A DNA stretch of 39,843 nucleotides from Oscillatoriales cyanobacterium M59_W2019_021 (GCA_015295945.1 DVED01000148.1:1-39843), one strand, 5' to 3'. Numbered from the stretch's first letter, positions 28,118 to 37,312 are shown. Numbers and translations: made by a program. Notes: generated from the sequence alone by a model not told the origin.

Positions 28118-28406
28118 TGGGTATCATGGTGGAGAGCGATGACCCTAGCCATTCGCTCGGCAAGTCTGGCAATTCTTTTTTGTCACGTCGGCTGACTTCC
28201 AGTACAATAAAACCTAGATTACACGATCTTTTACAAGACGAGAATCCGAGTCGATCGGCAAGCCTAACCTAAAATTAGATGGCTGGTCTTTGACATGATT
28301 GAGTCCAGAAGTTCTAGTCGGGTTAAGATAAAAATTTTAGTAGGTCTGGATTTTAATTTTATGAACGCAATGTTTGAGTTAAAAAGCAAAATTTCTATCT
28401 GTTGTT

Positions 28407-28784
28407 ATGACAAAAAAAATATTAGTCATTGATGATGAATCCGATATTCGAGAAGTCGCGAAACTTTGTCTCGAAATTAATAGTAACTGGGAAGTCATCA
28501 CGGCGGACTCTGGAGAAAGTGGGGTAGCGGCTGCCACGACCGAACAGCCTGACGCAATTTTACTCGATGTGATGATGCCCGATATGGATGGGTTGGCAAC
28601 TTTGACGCGACTACAAAACGATGGAAACACGCAAGATATTCCCGTCATTCTCCTCACGGCGAAAGTGCAAGCCACTCAAGAATATCGCTATCAAAATTTA
28701 CGAATTGCTGCCGTTTTGGCAAAGCCATTCGATCCGGTGAATTTAGCCGCCCAAATCGCTCAGATTTTGAATTGGAAACTTTGA
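28407..28784 (+). CDS. Single-domain response regulator (CheY-like)
   Basis: The 125-residue receiver domain has no output domain. The acidic pair is D9-D10 (VIDDESDIR), the phospho-acceptor is D54 (ILLDVMMPDMDG), the Thr is in ILLTAK, and the conserved Lys is in LAKPFDP. It probably receives phosphate from the upstream sensor kinase on the same strand, and being without a DNA-binding part it would act through protein contacts. The gap of 289 nt, A/T-rich just before the start, suggests its own promoter. Translation start ATG at 28407 follows TCTGTTGTT without a strong ribosome-binding site. Confidence 0.93.
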   Translation: MTKKILVIDDESDIREVAKLCLEINSNWEVITADSGESGVAAATTEQPDAILLDVMMPDMDGLATLTRLQNDGNTQDIPVILLTAKVQATQEYRYQNLRIAAVLAKPFDPVNLAAQIAQILNWKL

Positions 28785-29036
28785 AGAGGCGATCGTGCTA
28801 TAGCAAACCCAGCTTCTTGAGTCTAGAACGAATTCTCCGGGTTTTCGTTGAAATTCTATCGCTAAATTCTCGATCTTTATACGCTGTTTAACGTCATTAC
28901 GGGATAAGATAGTTTCTGAAAAGGGCTGGTAATGGGGCATTGGTAACGATCGCAGATCCTACGATTATTCCCATAATTAACGATATTATTACGGTCCTAT
29001 TGAGGTCTAATTTAGGACAAGTGACGACGAACGAAT

Positions 29037-31127
29037 TTACTCAAATCCAGACAGATTCCAAACTCCGATCGACCCGTCTCGCTCTCCCGAAATTAACATT
29101 TTTCCATCGGGACTAAAGGCGATCGCGCTGATAAAACGGGCGGGTTCTTCGTAAAGTAAATTTCCCGTTTCCACTTCCCACAATCGCAGGTTTCCCTTTT
29201 CCGTTTCCGTACTGCTTGCCAACCATTTGCCATCGGCACTCACGGCAATTGCCGAAATTTTGCGAGAGTTATCTTTCTCCAAGGTGCGGATGGCTTTTCC
29301 CGTTTGCGCGTCCCAGATTTCGATCGCCGTATCGGCGGTGGCGAGGATTTGACCGTCGGCACTGGTGGCAATCAGGCGATCGCCTTTTACCTGCGGCAAT
29401 GCCACCGATTCCCCCGTCGTCGCGTTCCACCAGACCAGTTGTCCCTCGAGACGACCGACCAGGAGGGTCGAATTGTGGGGACGAGTGGAGATTGCCGGAA
29501 AGCGATCGAAGGCAATTTCGCTGCGATCAAGCAACTCACCACTGCTGACGTTCCAAGTATGAATCGCAGTTTTCGTACTGCCGACAATCTGTTGACCGTC
29601 GGCACTGAATGCCAAGAACCCCACCCCCGCGCGATCGATCGATCGATTGAGTTTCTGAGTCGGTAAGTGCCACAGTTTCGTCGTGCCATCTTTACTGCTG
29701 GTGGCAACGGACTGGTTATCTGGCGCAACCGCGATCGCGCGCACGAGATCGCCGTGTCCCGGCAATTGCGCGATCGCCGTTAGCGTCGGTTCGGTTGCAA
29801 CGGGTATTGTCGAAATTGCCGCGACTTCCGGTTGTGCGGGAGAAGTTCTCGAGGCGGAAACCGAAGCCGAACGCGCCGACCAATACACCACACCCGCCAA
29901 TACTGCCGCCAACACCACACTCCCAGCTAACAGATCGTTTTTGCACTGCGCCACTTGACTCCAAAAGCCGCCGACGGAGTAGTTGGGAAGGGTTTGGTAA
30001 TGGATAGGGGGAAAAGTGGCAACGGTAGAACGGACGGGAACGGCGATCGGTACTCGGGGGGGACGCGGCAGCGGTTGAGGCGGCGGGGTGCGAAAGCGAT
30101 CGACATCTTCTTTAGTCGGGAAGGGATCGCGACCTCCCAACAGTTGCGTGCGATCGCACCACGGACAGCGCGTTTGGCGGACATTGTAGCGATGGTGGGG
30201 ATTTTTCTGGCAGATCACCAATTCCTGTTCCGCCGCTTCCAACGCTTGCACCCACGTTTGTGCGTCGGGACGCTGGCTGGGATCGAGGTATCCGGTATCG
30301 AAACACTGCAAAAACAATCGCCGCAACTCCGGGTATAAAATTCTCCCATCGGGAGCGATCGGCGTGGGACGGTAAGGAACCCGCCGACTGCCGTAGGGGA
30401 AATGTCCGGCAGCAATTCTCGCTTCGATCGACGGCGGATCTCCCACCCCGGTATACACCCCCGCAAACGGGTGCGTCCCTTCCATCAAGATTTGGAAAAT
30501 CAACACCGCTAACCCGAAGCGATCCTGTTCCGGCATCCGTTGGTAATGGCGCAAGGTTTTCCCCTGCAACTCCGGCGGGGTAAATTCCGGTTTGCCGACG
30601 GGACAGGGATAAATCCGGTCTCCCACGCGCACTTGAAACGAATCAGTATCCACCAGCGTTACCAACGCCGTCTGAGAGACCAAAATATTCGACTCGTTGA
30701 CATCGCCGATGACGTATCCTCCAGCGTGCAAACTGCTAACTGCCGCCGCCAAATTTCGCGCCGTTCGATGCAGGTAGAGATAATTAAAAAACGGCGTGCG
30801 ATCGCGCCGCGTTTTGGGATTGTAAAAATCGTGAAGGGGACGAACTTGAGAAACTTTCGGCATCAAGAATCCGATCGCTTTCCCCCGATTTTCCAATAAA
30901 TCCACGGGCCAGGCGATGGAGACGTGTCCTTCTGCCGCACTCGGGTCTTCTGGCGGATGCGCCACCATTGCCGCTAACTTCTCCCCCATTTCCGCCGTCG
31001 GGTGGTGATAAATCTTCGCTACCCAAGACGCATGTTCGGCAACCGCGTAAATTTTACCCTCTCCGCCGCCGCCTAACTCGGTGTTGAGGGTTACAAGTTG
31101 TCCGTTCGATCGTCGTCGCACCTGCAT
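29037..31127 (-). CDS. YegI-type Ser/Thr kinase with zinc-knuckle, membrane helix and WD40 repeats
   Basis: The 696-residue protein opens with a protein kinase domain (about 10-300). It has a glycine loop GGGGEGKIYAV, ATP-anchoring K38 (WVAKIYH), catalytic loop VIGDVNESNIL (I140-G141-D142 instead of HRD, N147), D160-T-D162 in place of DFG, and PEFTPPELQG. A Cys/His cluster follows (C306, H311/H312, C321, C324 in CPWC), probably binding zinc, then a Pro-rich linker, one membrane helix (about 399-418) and six WD40-like repeats (about 450-696). The variant motifs match the kinase of TerY-P/YegI triads. It is the last gene after the PP2C and vWA genes. The WD40 part would lie on the other side of the membrane from the kinase. 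Confidence 0.88.
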   Translation of the reverse strand: MQVRRRSNGQLVTLNTELGGGGEGKIYAVAEHASWVAKIYHHPTAEMGEKLAAMVAHPPEDPSAAEGHVSIAWPVDLLENRGKAIGFLMPKVSQVRPLHDFYNPKTRRDRTPFFNYLYLHRTARNLAAAVSSLHAGGYVIGDVNESNILVSQTALVTLVDTDSFQVRVGDRIYPCPVGKPEFTPPELQGKTLRHYQRMPEQDRFGLAVLIFQILMEGTHPFAGVYTGVGDPPSIEARIAAGHFPYGSRRVPYRPTPIAPDGRILYPELRRLFLQCFDTGYLDPSQRPDAQTWVQALEAAEQELVICQKNPHHRYNVRQTRCPWCDRTQLLGGRDPFPTKEDVDRFRTPPPQPLPRPPRVPIAVPVRSTVATFPPIHYQTLPNYSVGGFWSQVAQCKNDLLAGSVVLAAVLAGVVYWSARSASVSASRTSPAQPEVAAISTIPVATEPTLTAIAQLPGHGDLVRAIAVAPDNQSVATSSKDGTTKLWHLPTQKLNRSIDRAGVGFLAFSADGQQIVGSTKTAIHTWNVSSGELLDRSEIAFDRFPAISTRPHNSTLLVGRLEGQLVWWNATTGESVALPQVKGDRLIATSADGQILATADTAIEIWDAQTGKAIRTLEKDNSRKISAIAVSADGKWLASSTETEKGNLRLWEVETGNLLYEEPARFISAIAFSPDGKMLISGERDGSIGVWNLSGFE

Positions 31128-31414
31128 GGCAGTTGGGGATTACAGAGGAATTTAACGGAGAGTCTGGAAAAATAACCGCTTTATAAAGGCAGAAGACAGA
31201 AGGGAGAAGAAAAAAGATCGATCGGGTGAGGATTTCAGTATTTGCTGTTGTCCTAGCACTCCTGGCTACGGCTACACCCAGTGGGTCTATTGGACGGCAA
31301 TCTCAGGTTGAGGACGCAAAGCTCGATCGGTAACAGCCCCTTCGGCAACGCAATTTATCTCTATAATATTATCCCATCCTCTCTGGAGAGCCGTTTTTGT
31401 TAGTTGTACTGACG

Positions 31415-32275
31415 TTATTTAAGCGTTGCTAACAACAAAGTTAAATCGTCGTCGGTGCGTTGGGTGACGCGAGGAGACATTAAAAAGTTTTCCAGTTCTG
31501 CCTGTGCGTCGATTTCGTCGATATCGTCTTGGGAAATGAAGCGGAATAACGGCGAAAAGAACGGGGGATGGGGTTTTGCCGTCGGCATTTCCAAAGCTAA
31601 CAATTGTAAGCCGTCGGAAAAGATTGCTAAGTGAGTCGGACTGCCTTTCCAAAATAAGCATTGCGCTGTTTCCAAGGCATTGGGCGAGACGAGAAAGGTG
31701 GTTTCGTTGATGTATTCCCCGGTTTGCGGCGCGGTTAGGGCGATCGCCCGTTCCCCTTCTTCCATCACCACTGCCCCATCCCCAACCTGTGTCGCCACCA
31801 CCCACTCCGCCGTTGCCACTACTACGATTAACGTACTCGCTAACTCCCGCACCGAACTTTGTCGAGTCTGAGCTTCCAGTTCCACCGCTTCTCGGGCAGC
31901 TTCTAAGGCGTAAAAAATCGGCTTGGGTAAGTGAGAAGAACGCACTCCCTCGGATTCCGGGATGTCCGGATCGGGTTCTACGGTTTCGGTGGATTGCGCG
32001 GCATCGAAAGCAGCGGGAAGCGATCGCCAATCCGCTTGAGCTAGGCACTCCACTGCCGTTTTCACCGCCACCTGCGCCCCCACTTCCCCAAACGTTGCCG
32101 AACCCGCCCCATCCGCCACTGCCGCAATCAGCACGCCTTCCGGGGTAATCTGCCAACCGTGGGCATCTTGACAGGGCTGCGATCGCTTTTGGTGACTGGT
32201 TCCGCACACCGAAGCCGCCACCACGCGCCAGGTTGGGGGTTGGGGGTTGGGGGTTAGGGGTTGGTCATCGGTCAT
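31415..32275 (-). CDS. PP2C-family protein phosphatase (TerY-P/YegK type)
   Basis: The 286-residue Ser/Thr phosphatase has the metal-binding motifs QPCQDAHGWQ (D37), AAVADGAGSATFGEVGA (D55, G56), TQVGDGAVV and the final TDDDLTLLLATLK. The short, insert-free PP2C form with CGTSHQKRSQPCQDA near its N-terminus is the type found beside vWA and YegI-like kinases. It probably dephosphorylates the kinase or its targets. The ATG at 32275 and the next 14 codons are encoded by a GGGGGTTGGGGGTT repeat; a GTG at Val18 or Val19 just before ASVCGTSH may be the original start. The kinase gene follows after 287 nt. Confidence 0.9.
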   Translation of the reverse strand: MTDDQPLTPNPQPPTWRVVAASVCGTSHQKRSQPCQDAHGWQITPEGVLIAAVADGAGSATFGEVGAQVAVKTAVECLAQADWRSLPAAFDAAQSTETVEPDPDIPESEGVRSSHLPKPIFYALEAAREAVELEAQTRQSSVRELASTLIVVVATAEWVVATQVGDGAVVMEEGERAIALTAPQTGEYINETTFLVSPNALETAQCLFWKGSPTHLAIFSDGLQLLALEMPTAKPHPPFFSPLFRFISQDDIDEIDAQAELENFLMSPRVTQRTDDDLTLLLATLK

Positions 32276-32311
32276 GAAGTAATCAGTCAGAAGTAATAAG
32301 TTATGGACGAT
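32231..32311. repeat. Composite dispersed repeat, copy 5
   Basis: Three GGTTGGG words and GGTTAGGGGTTGGTCATCGGTC are followed by GTCAGAAGTAATAAGTTATGG. The words match copies 1, 3 and 4, and AAGTAATAAGT is also found at 10537-10554. It contains the PP2C start codon and lies in the gap between the vWA and PP2C genes. Confidence 0.72.
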
Positions 32312-32330
32312 GAGTGACTAGCGGCTAGCA

Positions 32331-33005
32331 TTACACCTCGCCCCATCCGGGTGGGGGGAGCGGCACTTGTTCGTCGGGTTTGGAGTTGGAAACGCGCTGC
32401 ATACTTGCCGACAACCATACGAACAATTCTCGGAAGTTTAACCCTTTGAGTTTCAACGGGGCGCGCACGGAAATTTCGCTCAACCTTTTCATGTTGGCAT
32501 TTTCTACCCCGACAGCAAAGAAGGCAACGCGCTTAGCGGTTTCGTCGTCGCGAATGCGATCGATCGCTCGTCGTACGGCTTCGTCAGATTCTCCTTGGGG
32601 TTCCCCGTCGGTAATCAGAAACACCCAGGGACGATAGTAGGTGACGCCATTATTGCGATACTGGAATTTGCGATCGGCAATCAGATCCAACGCTTGGTCG
32701 ATTCCCGTTCCCATACTCGTCATCCCTTGCGCCCGTAAAATCGGCGCTTCAAACCGATCGGCGGTGACGAAATCTTGAATCACTTTAACCTGAGAATCAA
32801 ACGAAACGATCGCCACTTCTACCCGCTTGCGAGCGAGATCGTCTTTGTTGAGTTCCTCGCAGAAGGTTTGCAATCCGGCGTTGAGTGCGTCGATAGGTGC
32901 GCCTCCCATGGAACCCGACGTATCCAACAACAGGACGCAGGGACAGCGGGGTTCCGGGTTTTCGGCAAATTCGACAGCTTCCTCTAATCTCAAAGGTTCT
33001 GGCAT
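32331..33005 (-). CDS. TerY-type von Willebrand factor A protein
   Basis: The 224-residue protein is essentially one vWA domain. It has a complete metal-ion-dependent adhesion site: DTSGSMGG (D28, S30, S32), the Thr in GMTSMGTGIDQAL, and the Asp of FLITDGEPQG. It belongs to the TerY/YegL group (family ending PLKLKGLNFRELFVWLSASM), which stands beside PP2C and kinase genes. vWA domains assemble protein complexes in a metal-dependent manner. It is the first gene of the minus-strand set vWA-PP2C-kinase, with 55 nt to the PP2C gene. No signal peptide is seen, so it should act in the cytoplasm. Confidence 0.92.
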   Translation of the reverse strand: MPEPLRLEEAVEFAENPEPRCPCVLLLDTSGSMGGAPIDALNAGLQTFCEELNKDDLARKRVEVAIVSFDSQVKVIQDFVTADRFEAPILRAQGMTSMGTGIDQALDLIADRKFQYRNNGVTYYRPWVFLITDGEPQGESDEAVRRAIDRIRDDETAKRVAFFAVGVENANMKRLSEISVRAPLKLKGLNFRELFVWLSASMQRVSNSKPDEQVPLPPPGWGEV

Positions 33006-33301
33006 ATCTATGTTTTAGGGTTGGCAAGATCGCTTTGGAGGGCGATCGCGTCTCTTCCACTCCTCATGGTAAGACAAGGGATCTCTAGTGGCTAGTAGGG
33101 GCGATCGATCGTTTCTGGCGGCGATGGAAAATGTCTTTATACCGTTATCAACTCCCGGTCTTCCGAATTTAATTCCCGTTGTTGGCGAGCCACCAAGTTG
33201 GCTGGCAACTGATAGATTAATTCTATCCCACTCGATCGCAGGGGGTCGTCGATCGGCAGTGCTGCCAAAAAGGGCGATCGCCGGAGCCTCTACAACGATC
33301 G

Positions 33302-35455
33302 CTAACTTTTGACGATCGCCCCAAAGTCTGCCAAGACCCGGGCGTGATTCCGTAAAAGCCCCAACAAATTTAATCGATTCTGTTTGATTTTCGGGTTGGA
33401 ATCCATCACTAAAACGCTATCTTCACCATCGAAAAATCGGCTAACAATCGGATTGATTTCTACTAAAGCATCGATGAGTTGTTGGTAGTTTCGATCGGCT
33501 TTAGCGGCTTCAGTTTTGGGAACCAGGGTTACCAAAGCATCGTAAAAGGCTTGTTCCGAATTCTTTTCAAAGAGGTCGGGTTGAACGAATTTGCTGGGTT
33601 CGAGTTCCTGGGTATTGAGAGTGCCTTGTTTGGCTAAACGGGTCGAGCGATTGACGGTTTCGTAGATGGTATCGAGCAGACCGTTCGCACGGATAGATTG
33701 CAGGAATAAAGCGCGATCACGAGCGTCTAATAAATCAGTCAGTACCCGTTCTCGATATTCCGGATCGTCCTCGCCTAATACAGCATTTACCAAGTCGTAA
33801 TCAACCGCTCGATCGTCTTGCAACAGGGTTTGAATGCGTTGCCCGAAAAAGTCTTGCAGTTGGGAGAGTAAATCGGCAGAAGTTTGGGGATAGTCATGAG
33901 TAAAGCTTGCTGTTGTTTTTTCCAGAAGGTTGTTTAAATTCAAGGGTAAATCTGCCGCCCAGATAATATTGACGATCGCGTTAGCTGCCCGTCGCAAGGC
34001 AAACGGATCGGAAGACCCAGAAGGCAACATTCCCAACCCGAAAATACAAACTAAGGTATCGAGGCGATCGGCTAAACCGACAATTTGCCCCACCGTCGTT
34101 TGCGGTAAATCGTCATCAGCCCCTCGGGGTAAATAATGCTCGGAAATTGCCACGGCAACAGCTTCCGCTTCCCCGCTGACTCGAGCGTATTTCTCGCCCA
34201 TAATCCCTTGTAATTCGGGGAATTCATACACCATTTGGGAAACCAAATCGGCTTTGCACAGATACGCCGCTCGTTGAATGTGCTGCCGTGTTTCTATTTC
34301 CAATTGCAGTTCGTCAGCAATGGTATCGGCAATGGAAACCAGGCGATCGACCTTTGCCCGTACCGACCCCAATTTTTCTTGAAACGTCACGGTTTCTAAC
34401 TGTGGCACGAAGCTTTCTAACGGCTTTTCGCAATCGGCTTTGTAGAAGAATTCTCCATCGGCTAACCGAGCGCGAATCACCCGTTCGTTCCCTTTGGCAA
34501 TTAATTCGGATTTTGCCGGATCGCCATTAGAAACTGTGATAAAATAAGGTAGAAGTTGGCGATCGTTTTCGAGGTTAAAAACTGGGAAATACCGCTGGTG
34601 AGAAATCATTACCATCGTTGTCACTTCCGACGGCAAAATTAAAAATTCCTCGTCAAAATTCCCCGTCACGGCAGTAGGCCATTCCACCAAATTCGTGACT
34701 TCTTGTAATAAATCTTCGGGAATTTCTGCCCGTCCTCCCACTTGTTTCGCAGCCGCTTCCACTTGTTGCCGGATATCCGCTTCTCGGCGTTGGGCATCGA
34801 CTTCCACGAACGCCCGTCGCAAACAGTCTGCATAATCGGCGGCGCGGGGAATGGCAACCCCTTCCGGATGCTGGCTGAGAACGCGATGCCCGTAGGAAAG
34901 GCGATCGCTTTTCACCGTCTGGGAACCCACCGTTAACTCGATGGGTAACACCGCATCGTCGAACAGCGCCACCAGCCAGCGAATCGGGCGGGAAAACCGC
35001 AACTCTCCATCCGCCCACCGCATAAACCGCTTACCCTCCAGGTTCTCGATCCACTCCGACACCAACTCGCGCAAAATCTCCGGTGTTTGCCGCCCGGAAA
35101 TCTGCTGGGTGACGAAGACAAACTCGCCCTTTTCCGTATCGCGAATGGAGAGCGATTCTACATCTACCCCTTGCTTGCGGGCAAATCCTACGGCAGCGGG
35201 TGTAGGCTTCCCGTCCTTGAACGCGGCGCTGGCGGGGGGTCCCTTGACTTCTTCCGTGCGATCGCTCTGACGTTGGGGCAACCCCTCGATTTCCACCGCC
35301 AGACGGCGCGGCGTTCCGTAAACGCGAACGGCTTGCGGCGTTAGCGACTGTTGGGCTAAACTTGCCGGAATCCGCGACTGCCACTGAGCGATCGCGCTGG
35401 AGACAAAGCTTGCGGGTAATTCTTCCGTTCCAACTTCGAGCAAAAAAGTAGCCAT
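33302..35455 (-). CDS. glyS: Glycyl-tRNA synthetase beta subunit
   Basis: The 717-residue protein is full length for the beta subunit of the alpha2-beta2 enzyme. It starts [18 protein letters not shown], then has [93 protein letters not shown], the HD-like helical domain (about 380-560), and the anticodon-binding C-terminus ending [20 protein letters not shown]. It charges tRNA-Gly together with GlyQ, which is not in the window. The frame is open to 35500, but the family starts at the ATG at 35455. Confidence 0.97.
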   Translation of the reverse strand: MATFLLEVGTEELPASFVSSAIAQWQSRIPASLAQQSLTPQAVRVYGTPRRLAVEIEGLPQRQSDRTEEVKGPPASAAFKDGKPTPAAVGFARKQGVDVESLSIRDTEKGEFVFVTQQISGRQTPEILRELVSEWIENLEGKRFMRWADGELRFSRPIRWLVALFDDAVLPIELTVGSQTVKSDRLSYGHRVLSQHPEGVAIPRAADYADCLRRAFVEVDAQRREADIRQQVEAAAKQVGGRAEIPEDLLQEVTNLVEWPTAVTGNFDEEFLILPSEVTTMVMISHQRYFPVFNLENDRQLLPYFITVSNGDPAKSELIAKGNERVIRARLADGEFFYKADCEKPLESFVPQLETVTFQEKLGSVRAKVDRLVSIADTIADELQLEIETRQHIQRAAYLCKADLVSQMVYEFPELQGIMGEKYARVSGEAEAVAVAISEHYLPRGADDDLPQTTVGQIVGLADRLDTLVCIFGLGMLPSGSSDPFALRRAANAIVNIIWAADLPLNLNNLLEKTTASFTHDYPQTSADLLSQLQDFFGQRIQTLLQDDRAVDYDLVNAVLGEDDPEYRERVLTDLLDARDRALFLQSIRANGLLDTIYETVNRSTRLAKQGTLNTQELEPSKFVQPDLFEKNSEQAFYDALVTLVPKTEAAKADRNYQQLIDALVEINPIVSRFFDGEDSVLVMDSNPKIKQNRLNLLGLLRNHARVLADFGAIVKS

Positions 35456-35519
35456 ATCAATCGTTACGCGAGGGGAAATTTCGAGAAAGCGTCGTACCAA
35501 AGAAACAGTTTACCGTATT

Positions 35520-35668
35520 CGTCATTCGTCATCAGTCACTTGTCATTGGTCGTTGAGTAGATTTGTAGGGCGGGAAAGTTGGCAAAGGAAATGTTGATAT
35601 AAGTGGGAATTGGGCGATCGAACCTGCGGGGAGTGCCCCCGGAACGAAATGCACCATTACCCATTACC
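35520..35668. repeat. Dispersed repeat words (GTCATTCGTC / ATTACCC)
   Basis: GTCATTCGTCATCAGTCACT and GTCATTGGTCGTTG (35521-35555) and CACCATTACCCATTACCGCG (about 35649-35668) belong to the same family of short words. The latter reaches the last codons of the DUF3747 gene. Confidence 0.6.
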
Positions 35669-36641
35669 GCGATCCCACCACTTGACCAGAGGCGCTGTCG
35701 AGGAGTTGGGCAAACTGACCGAGTTGTTCAGTCCCCAGGAGTGATCGCATTTCCATCAGTTTTTCAAAGTGCAAGTCGGAGAGCTCGGCTTGCAATTGGC
35801 GAACGCGCTTTTGCTGGCGGCGCAAAGTGCGATCGGAGGTTTGGACTCCCATCATCTGGCGCAATTGCTGGTGCGCTTGCTGTAAAGCTTGACCGCGTTC
35901 GGTAATGCGAGCGTTGTAGCGGGTTTCGATCTCCTGCATTTGCCGGACTTGCTCGGCAGACAGTTGCAGGAGCGACTCCGGCGCGGGTCGAGCGGGCGGT
36001 ACGGGAGTCGTGACCGGGGGTTTGGTCGGTTGCGGTGTCGGCGTGGGACGGGTGGCGACGGGGGTGGAAGTCGTCAGTTCGCTCAAGGTGAGATCGTTGG
36101 TGAGGTAAACGTGACCTAGGGTGCGACCGTCGTAATTGCGCTTGGTGAAGCGCCAACCGGGATTGAGTTGCAGTTTGACGAAGCCGGAGGAAACGCCGCG
36201 AGCGCGACCGATTTCCAGAGGTCCGCCGGGACGCGCACCGAAGGGAACGCCCATCAAGACGAGATCGTCCCCATCGCGAACCACGCGCAGGTTGTATTGC
36301 ATCCCCAAATCGCGATCGCCCACGCGAATGGAATAGCCGTTGCTATCGGTGCTGCGACCGCAGATTCCCGTAAAGTCGAAGTCGAGGAGTAAAGGATCGA
36401 TTTCGACGGGGTTCGATCCCGTTTCGCGCCAGCAAGGGCGATCATTAGAAATTTGTTCGAGAATGAGCAGTTGGTGGCGAGTGGAACCCACCGGAGCGGC
36501 GACGGCAATCAAGCGGTCTTGGCGGACTTCGGTTTTGCCGAAGGTGTTGGCTTGGGCGGGAGTGGCGGCAAACAGACCGATGGAAGACAGGGTAGCGGCG
36601 GTGAAAGCGGCGAAACGAAGGCGAAGAGAATTAGAGATCAT
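35664..36641 (-). CDS. Exported DUF3747 protein with C-terminal Spy/CpxP-like coil
   Basis: The 325-residue protein has a signal peptide (residues 1-31, cleaved after ATPAQA). Residues 33-195 match DUF3747, known from cyanobacteria: FGKTEVRQDRLIAVAAPVG, ILEQISNDRPCWRE, LLLDFDFTGICGRSTDSNGY and DDLVLMGVPFG. C68 and C92 or so may form a disulfide. A Pro/Thr-rich linker (about 195-222) joins a C-terminal helical segment with LSAEQVRQMQEIETRYNARI, resembling Spy/CpxP (LTxxQ) periplasmic chaperones. The role is unknown; an envelope protein with a helical clamp is inference. It stands upstream of glyS on the same strand. Confidence 0.8.
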   Translation of the reverse strand: MISNSLRLRFAAFTAATLSSIGLFAATPAQANTFGKTEVRQDRLIAVAAPVGSTRHQLLILEQISNDRPCWRETGSNPVEIDPLLLDFDFTGICGRSTDSNGYSIRVGDRDLGMQYNLRVVRDGDDLVLMGVPFGARPGGPLEIGRARGVSSGFVKLQLNPGWRFTKRNYDGRTLGHVYLTNDLTLSELTTSTPVATRPTPTPQPTKPPVTTPVPPARPAPESLLQLSAEQVRQMQEIETRYNARITERGQALQQAHQQLRQMMGVQTSDRTLRRQQKRVRQLQAELSDLHFEKLMEMRSLLGTEQLGQFAQLLDSASGQVVGSR

Positions 36642-37108
36642 GGGCGGTTCGAGTGAAGAGTGTTTGTTTCCTGATGTTTTTATTGTGCGGAAGCCATTAG
36701 CAACCGTGGGTTCGCCTCAGTCTAGTTATTCAACTGTCCACTGTACGATGTGACAATTTAACAGTTGGTTATCGCGGTGGATGGCATCTTATCCGAATGC
36801 TCCTAACCCGAAACCTTCAACCCGATGAGGTATGGGTTGTCTCGATTTCGATCGGACGGCTAACCGCCGTTCGCGTAGCGTCTCGGAACGAGAATCGCTA
36901 TAACCGCGCGAGCATAGATGAGTCGGTTGCCGTCTGTCGCTCTAACGGTAAGATTTCCGCACCACTTTGGGGAAAATTCTAATTTTTTTGTAAAGACTGG
37001 GGGGCTTTGTCGATCGACATGGTAAATTCCGGGTAAATTCCAAGATAAAATCTTGCTCCTACCCCTAAAATTAGGAGAATATTCGGTCTCGAGACCCTTA
37101 ACACGACT
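36642..37108. other. Intergenic region, 467 nt, no gene seen
   Basis: This divergent gap holds a HIP-type repetitive stretch, CGTTCGCGTAGCGTCTCGGA, at about 36868-36890, a pair of GGTAAATTCC words (37020-37040) and a small CCTAA/TTAGG hairpin (about 37063-37075). The latter may lie in the leader of the small plus-strand gene. No RNA gene was recognised. Confidence 0.5.
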
Positions 37109-37312
37109 ATGTCCATTCAAAAGTATCTTTCAACGTGCTGTCTCTCAGCTTTGGCGATCGCCATTGGATGCGGGATGCTTACACTTGAGCCAATATCGAT
37201 CGCCACTCATTCCACGGTGACCATCACTCAAACCGCAACAGAGCAAGACTCATCGTCACCCGGTAGCAGTCGCGGGGAAGAACGGAGAGCGCCCGCCCCA
37301 CAGACGTTGTAA
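37109..37312 (+). CDS. Possible small exported peptide
   Basis: A 67-residue frame with a hydrophobic N-terminus (STCCLSALAIAIGCGMLTL, residues 8-26) that looks like a signal peptide, possibly with a weak lipobox before C21. A polar tail rich in Ser, Arg and Pro follows (SSPGSSRGEERRAPAP). Such short exported peptides with basic Pro/Gly-rich ends are frequent in cyanobacteria, but I cannot tie this to a family. A TAGGAG sequence lies 37 nt upstream, too far to be a standard ribosome-binding site. It may be spurious. Confidence 0.4.
   Translation: MSIQKYLSTCCLSALAIAIGCGMLTLEPISIATHSTVTITQTATEQDSSSPGSSRGEERRAPAPQTL

Noticed and set aside
29940-30010. Pro-rich segment of the WD40 kinase as a sign of gene fusion by frameshift
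   Set aside because: The frame is continuous through the linker and membrane helix without a stop or frame change, so it reads as one intended protein.
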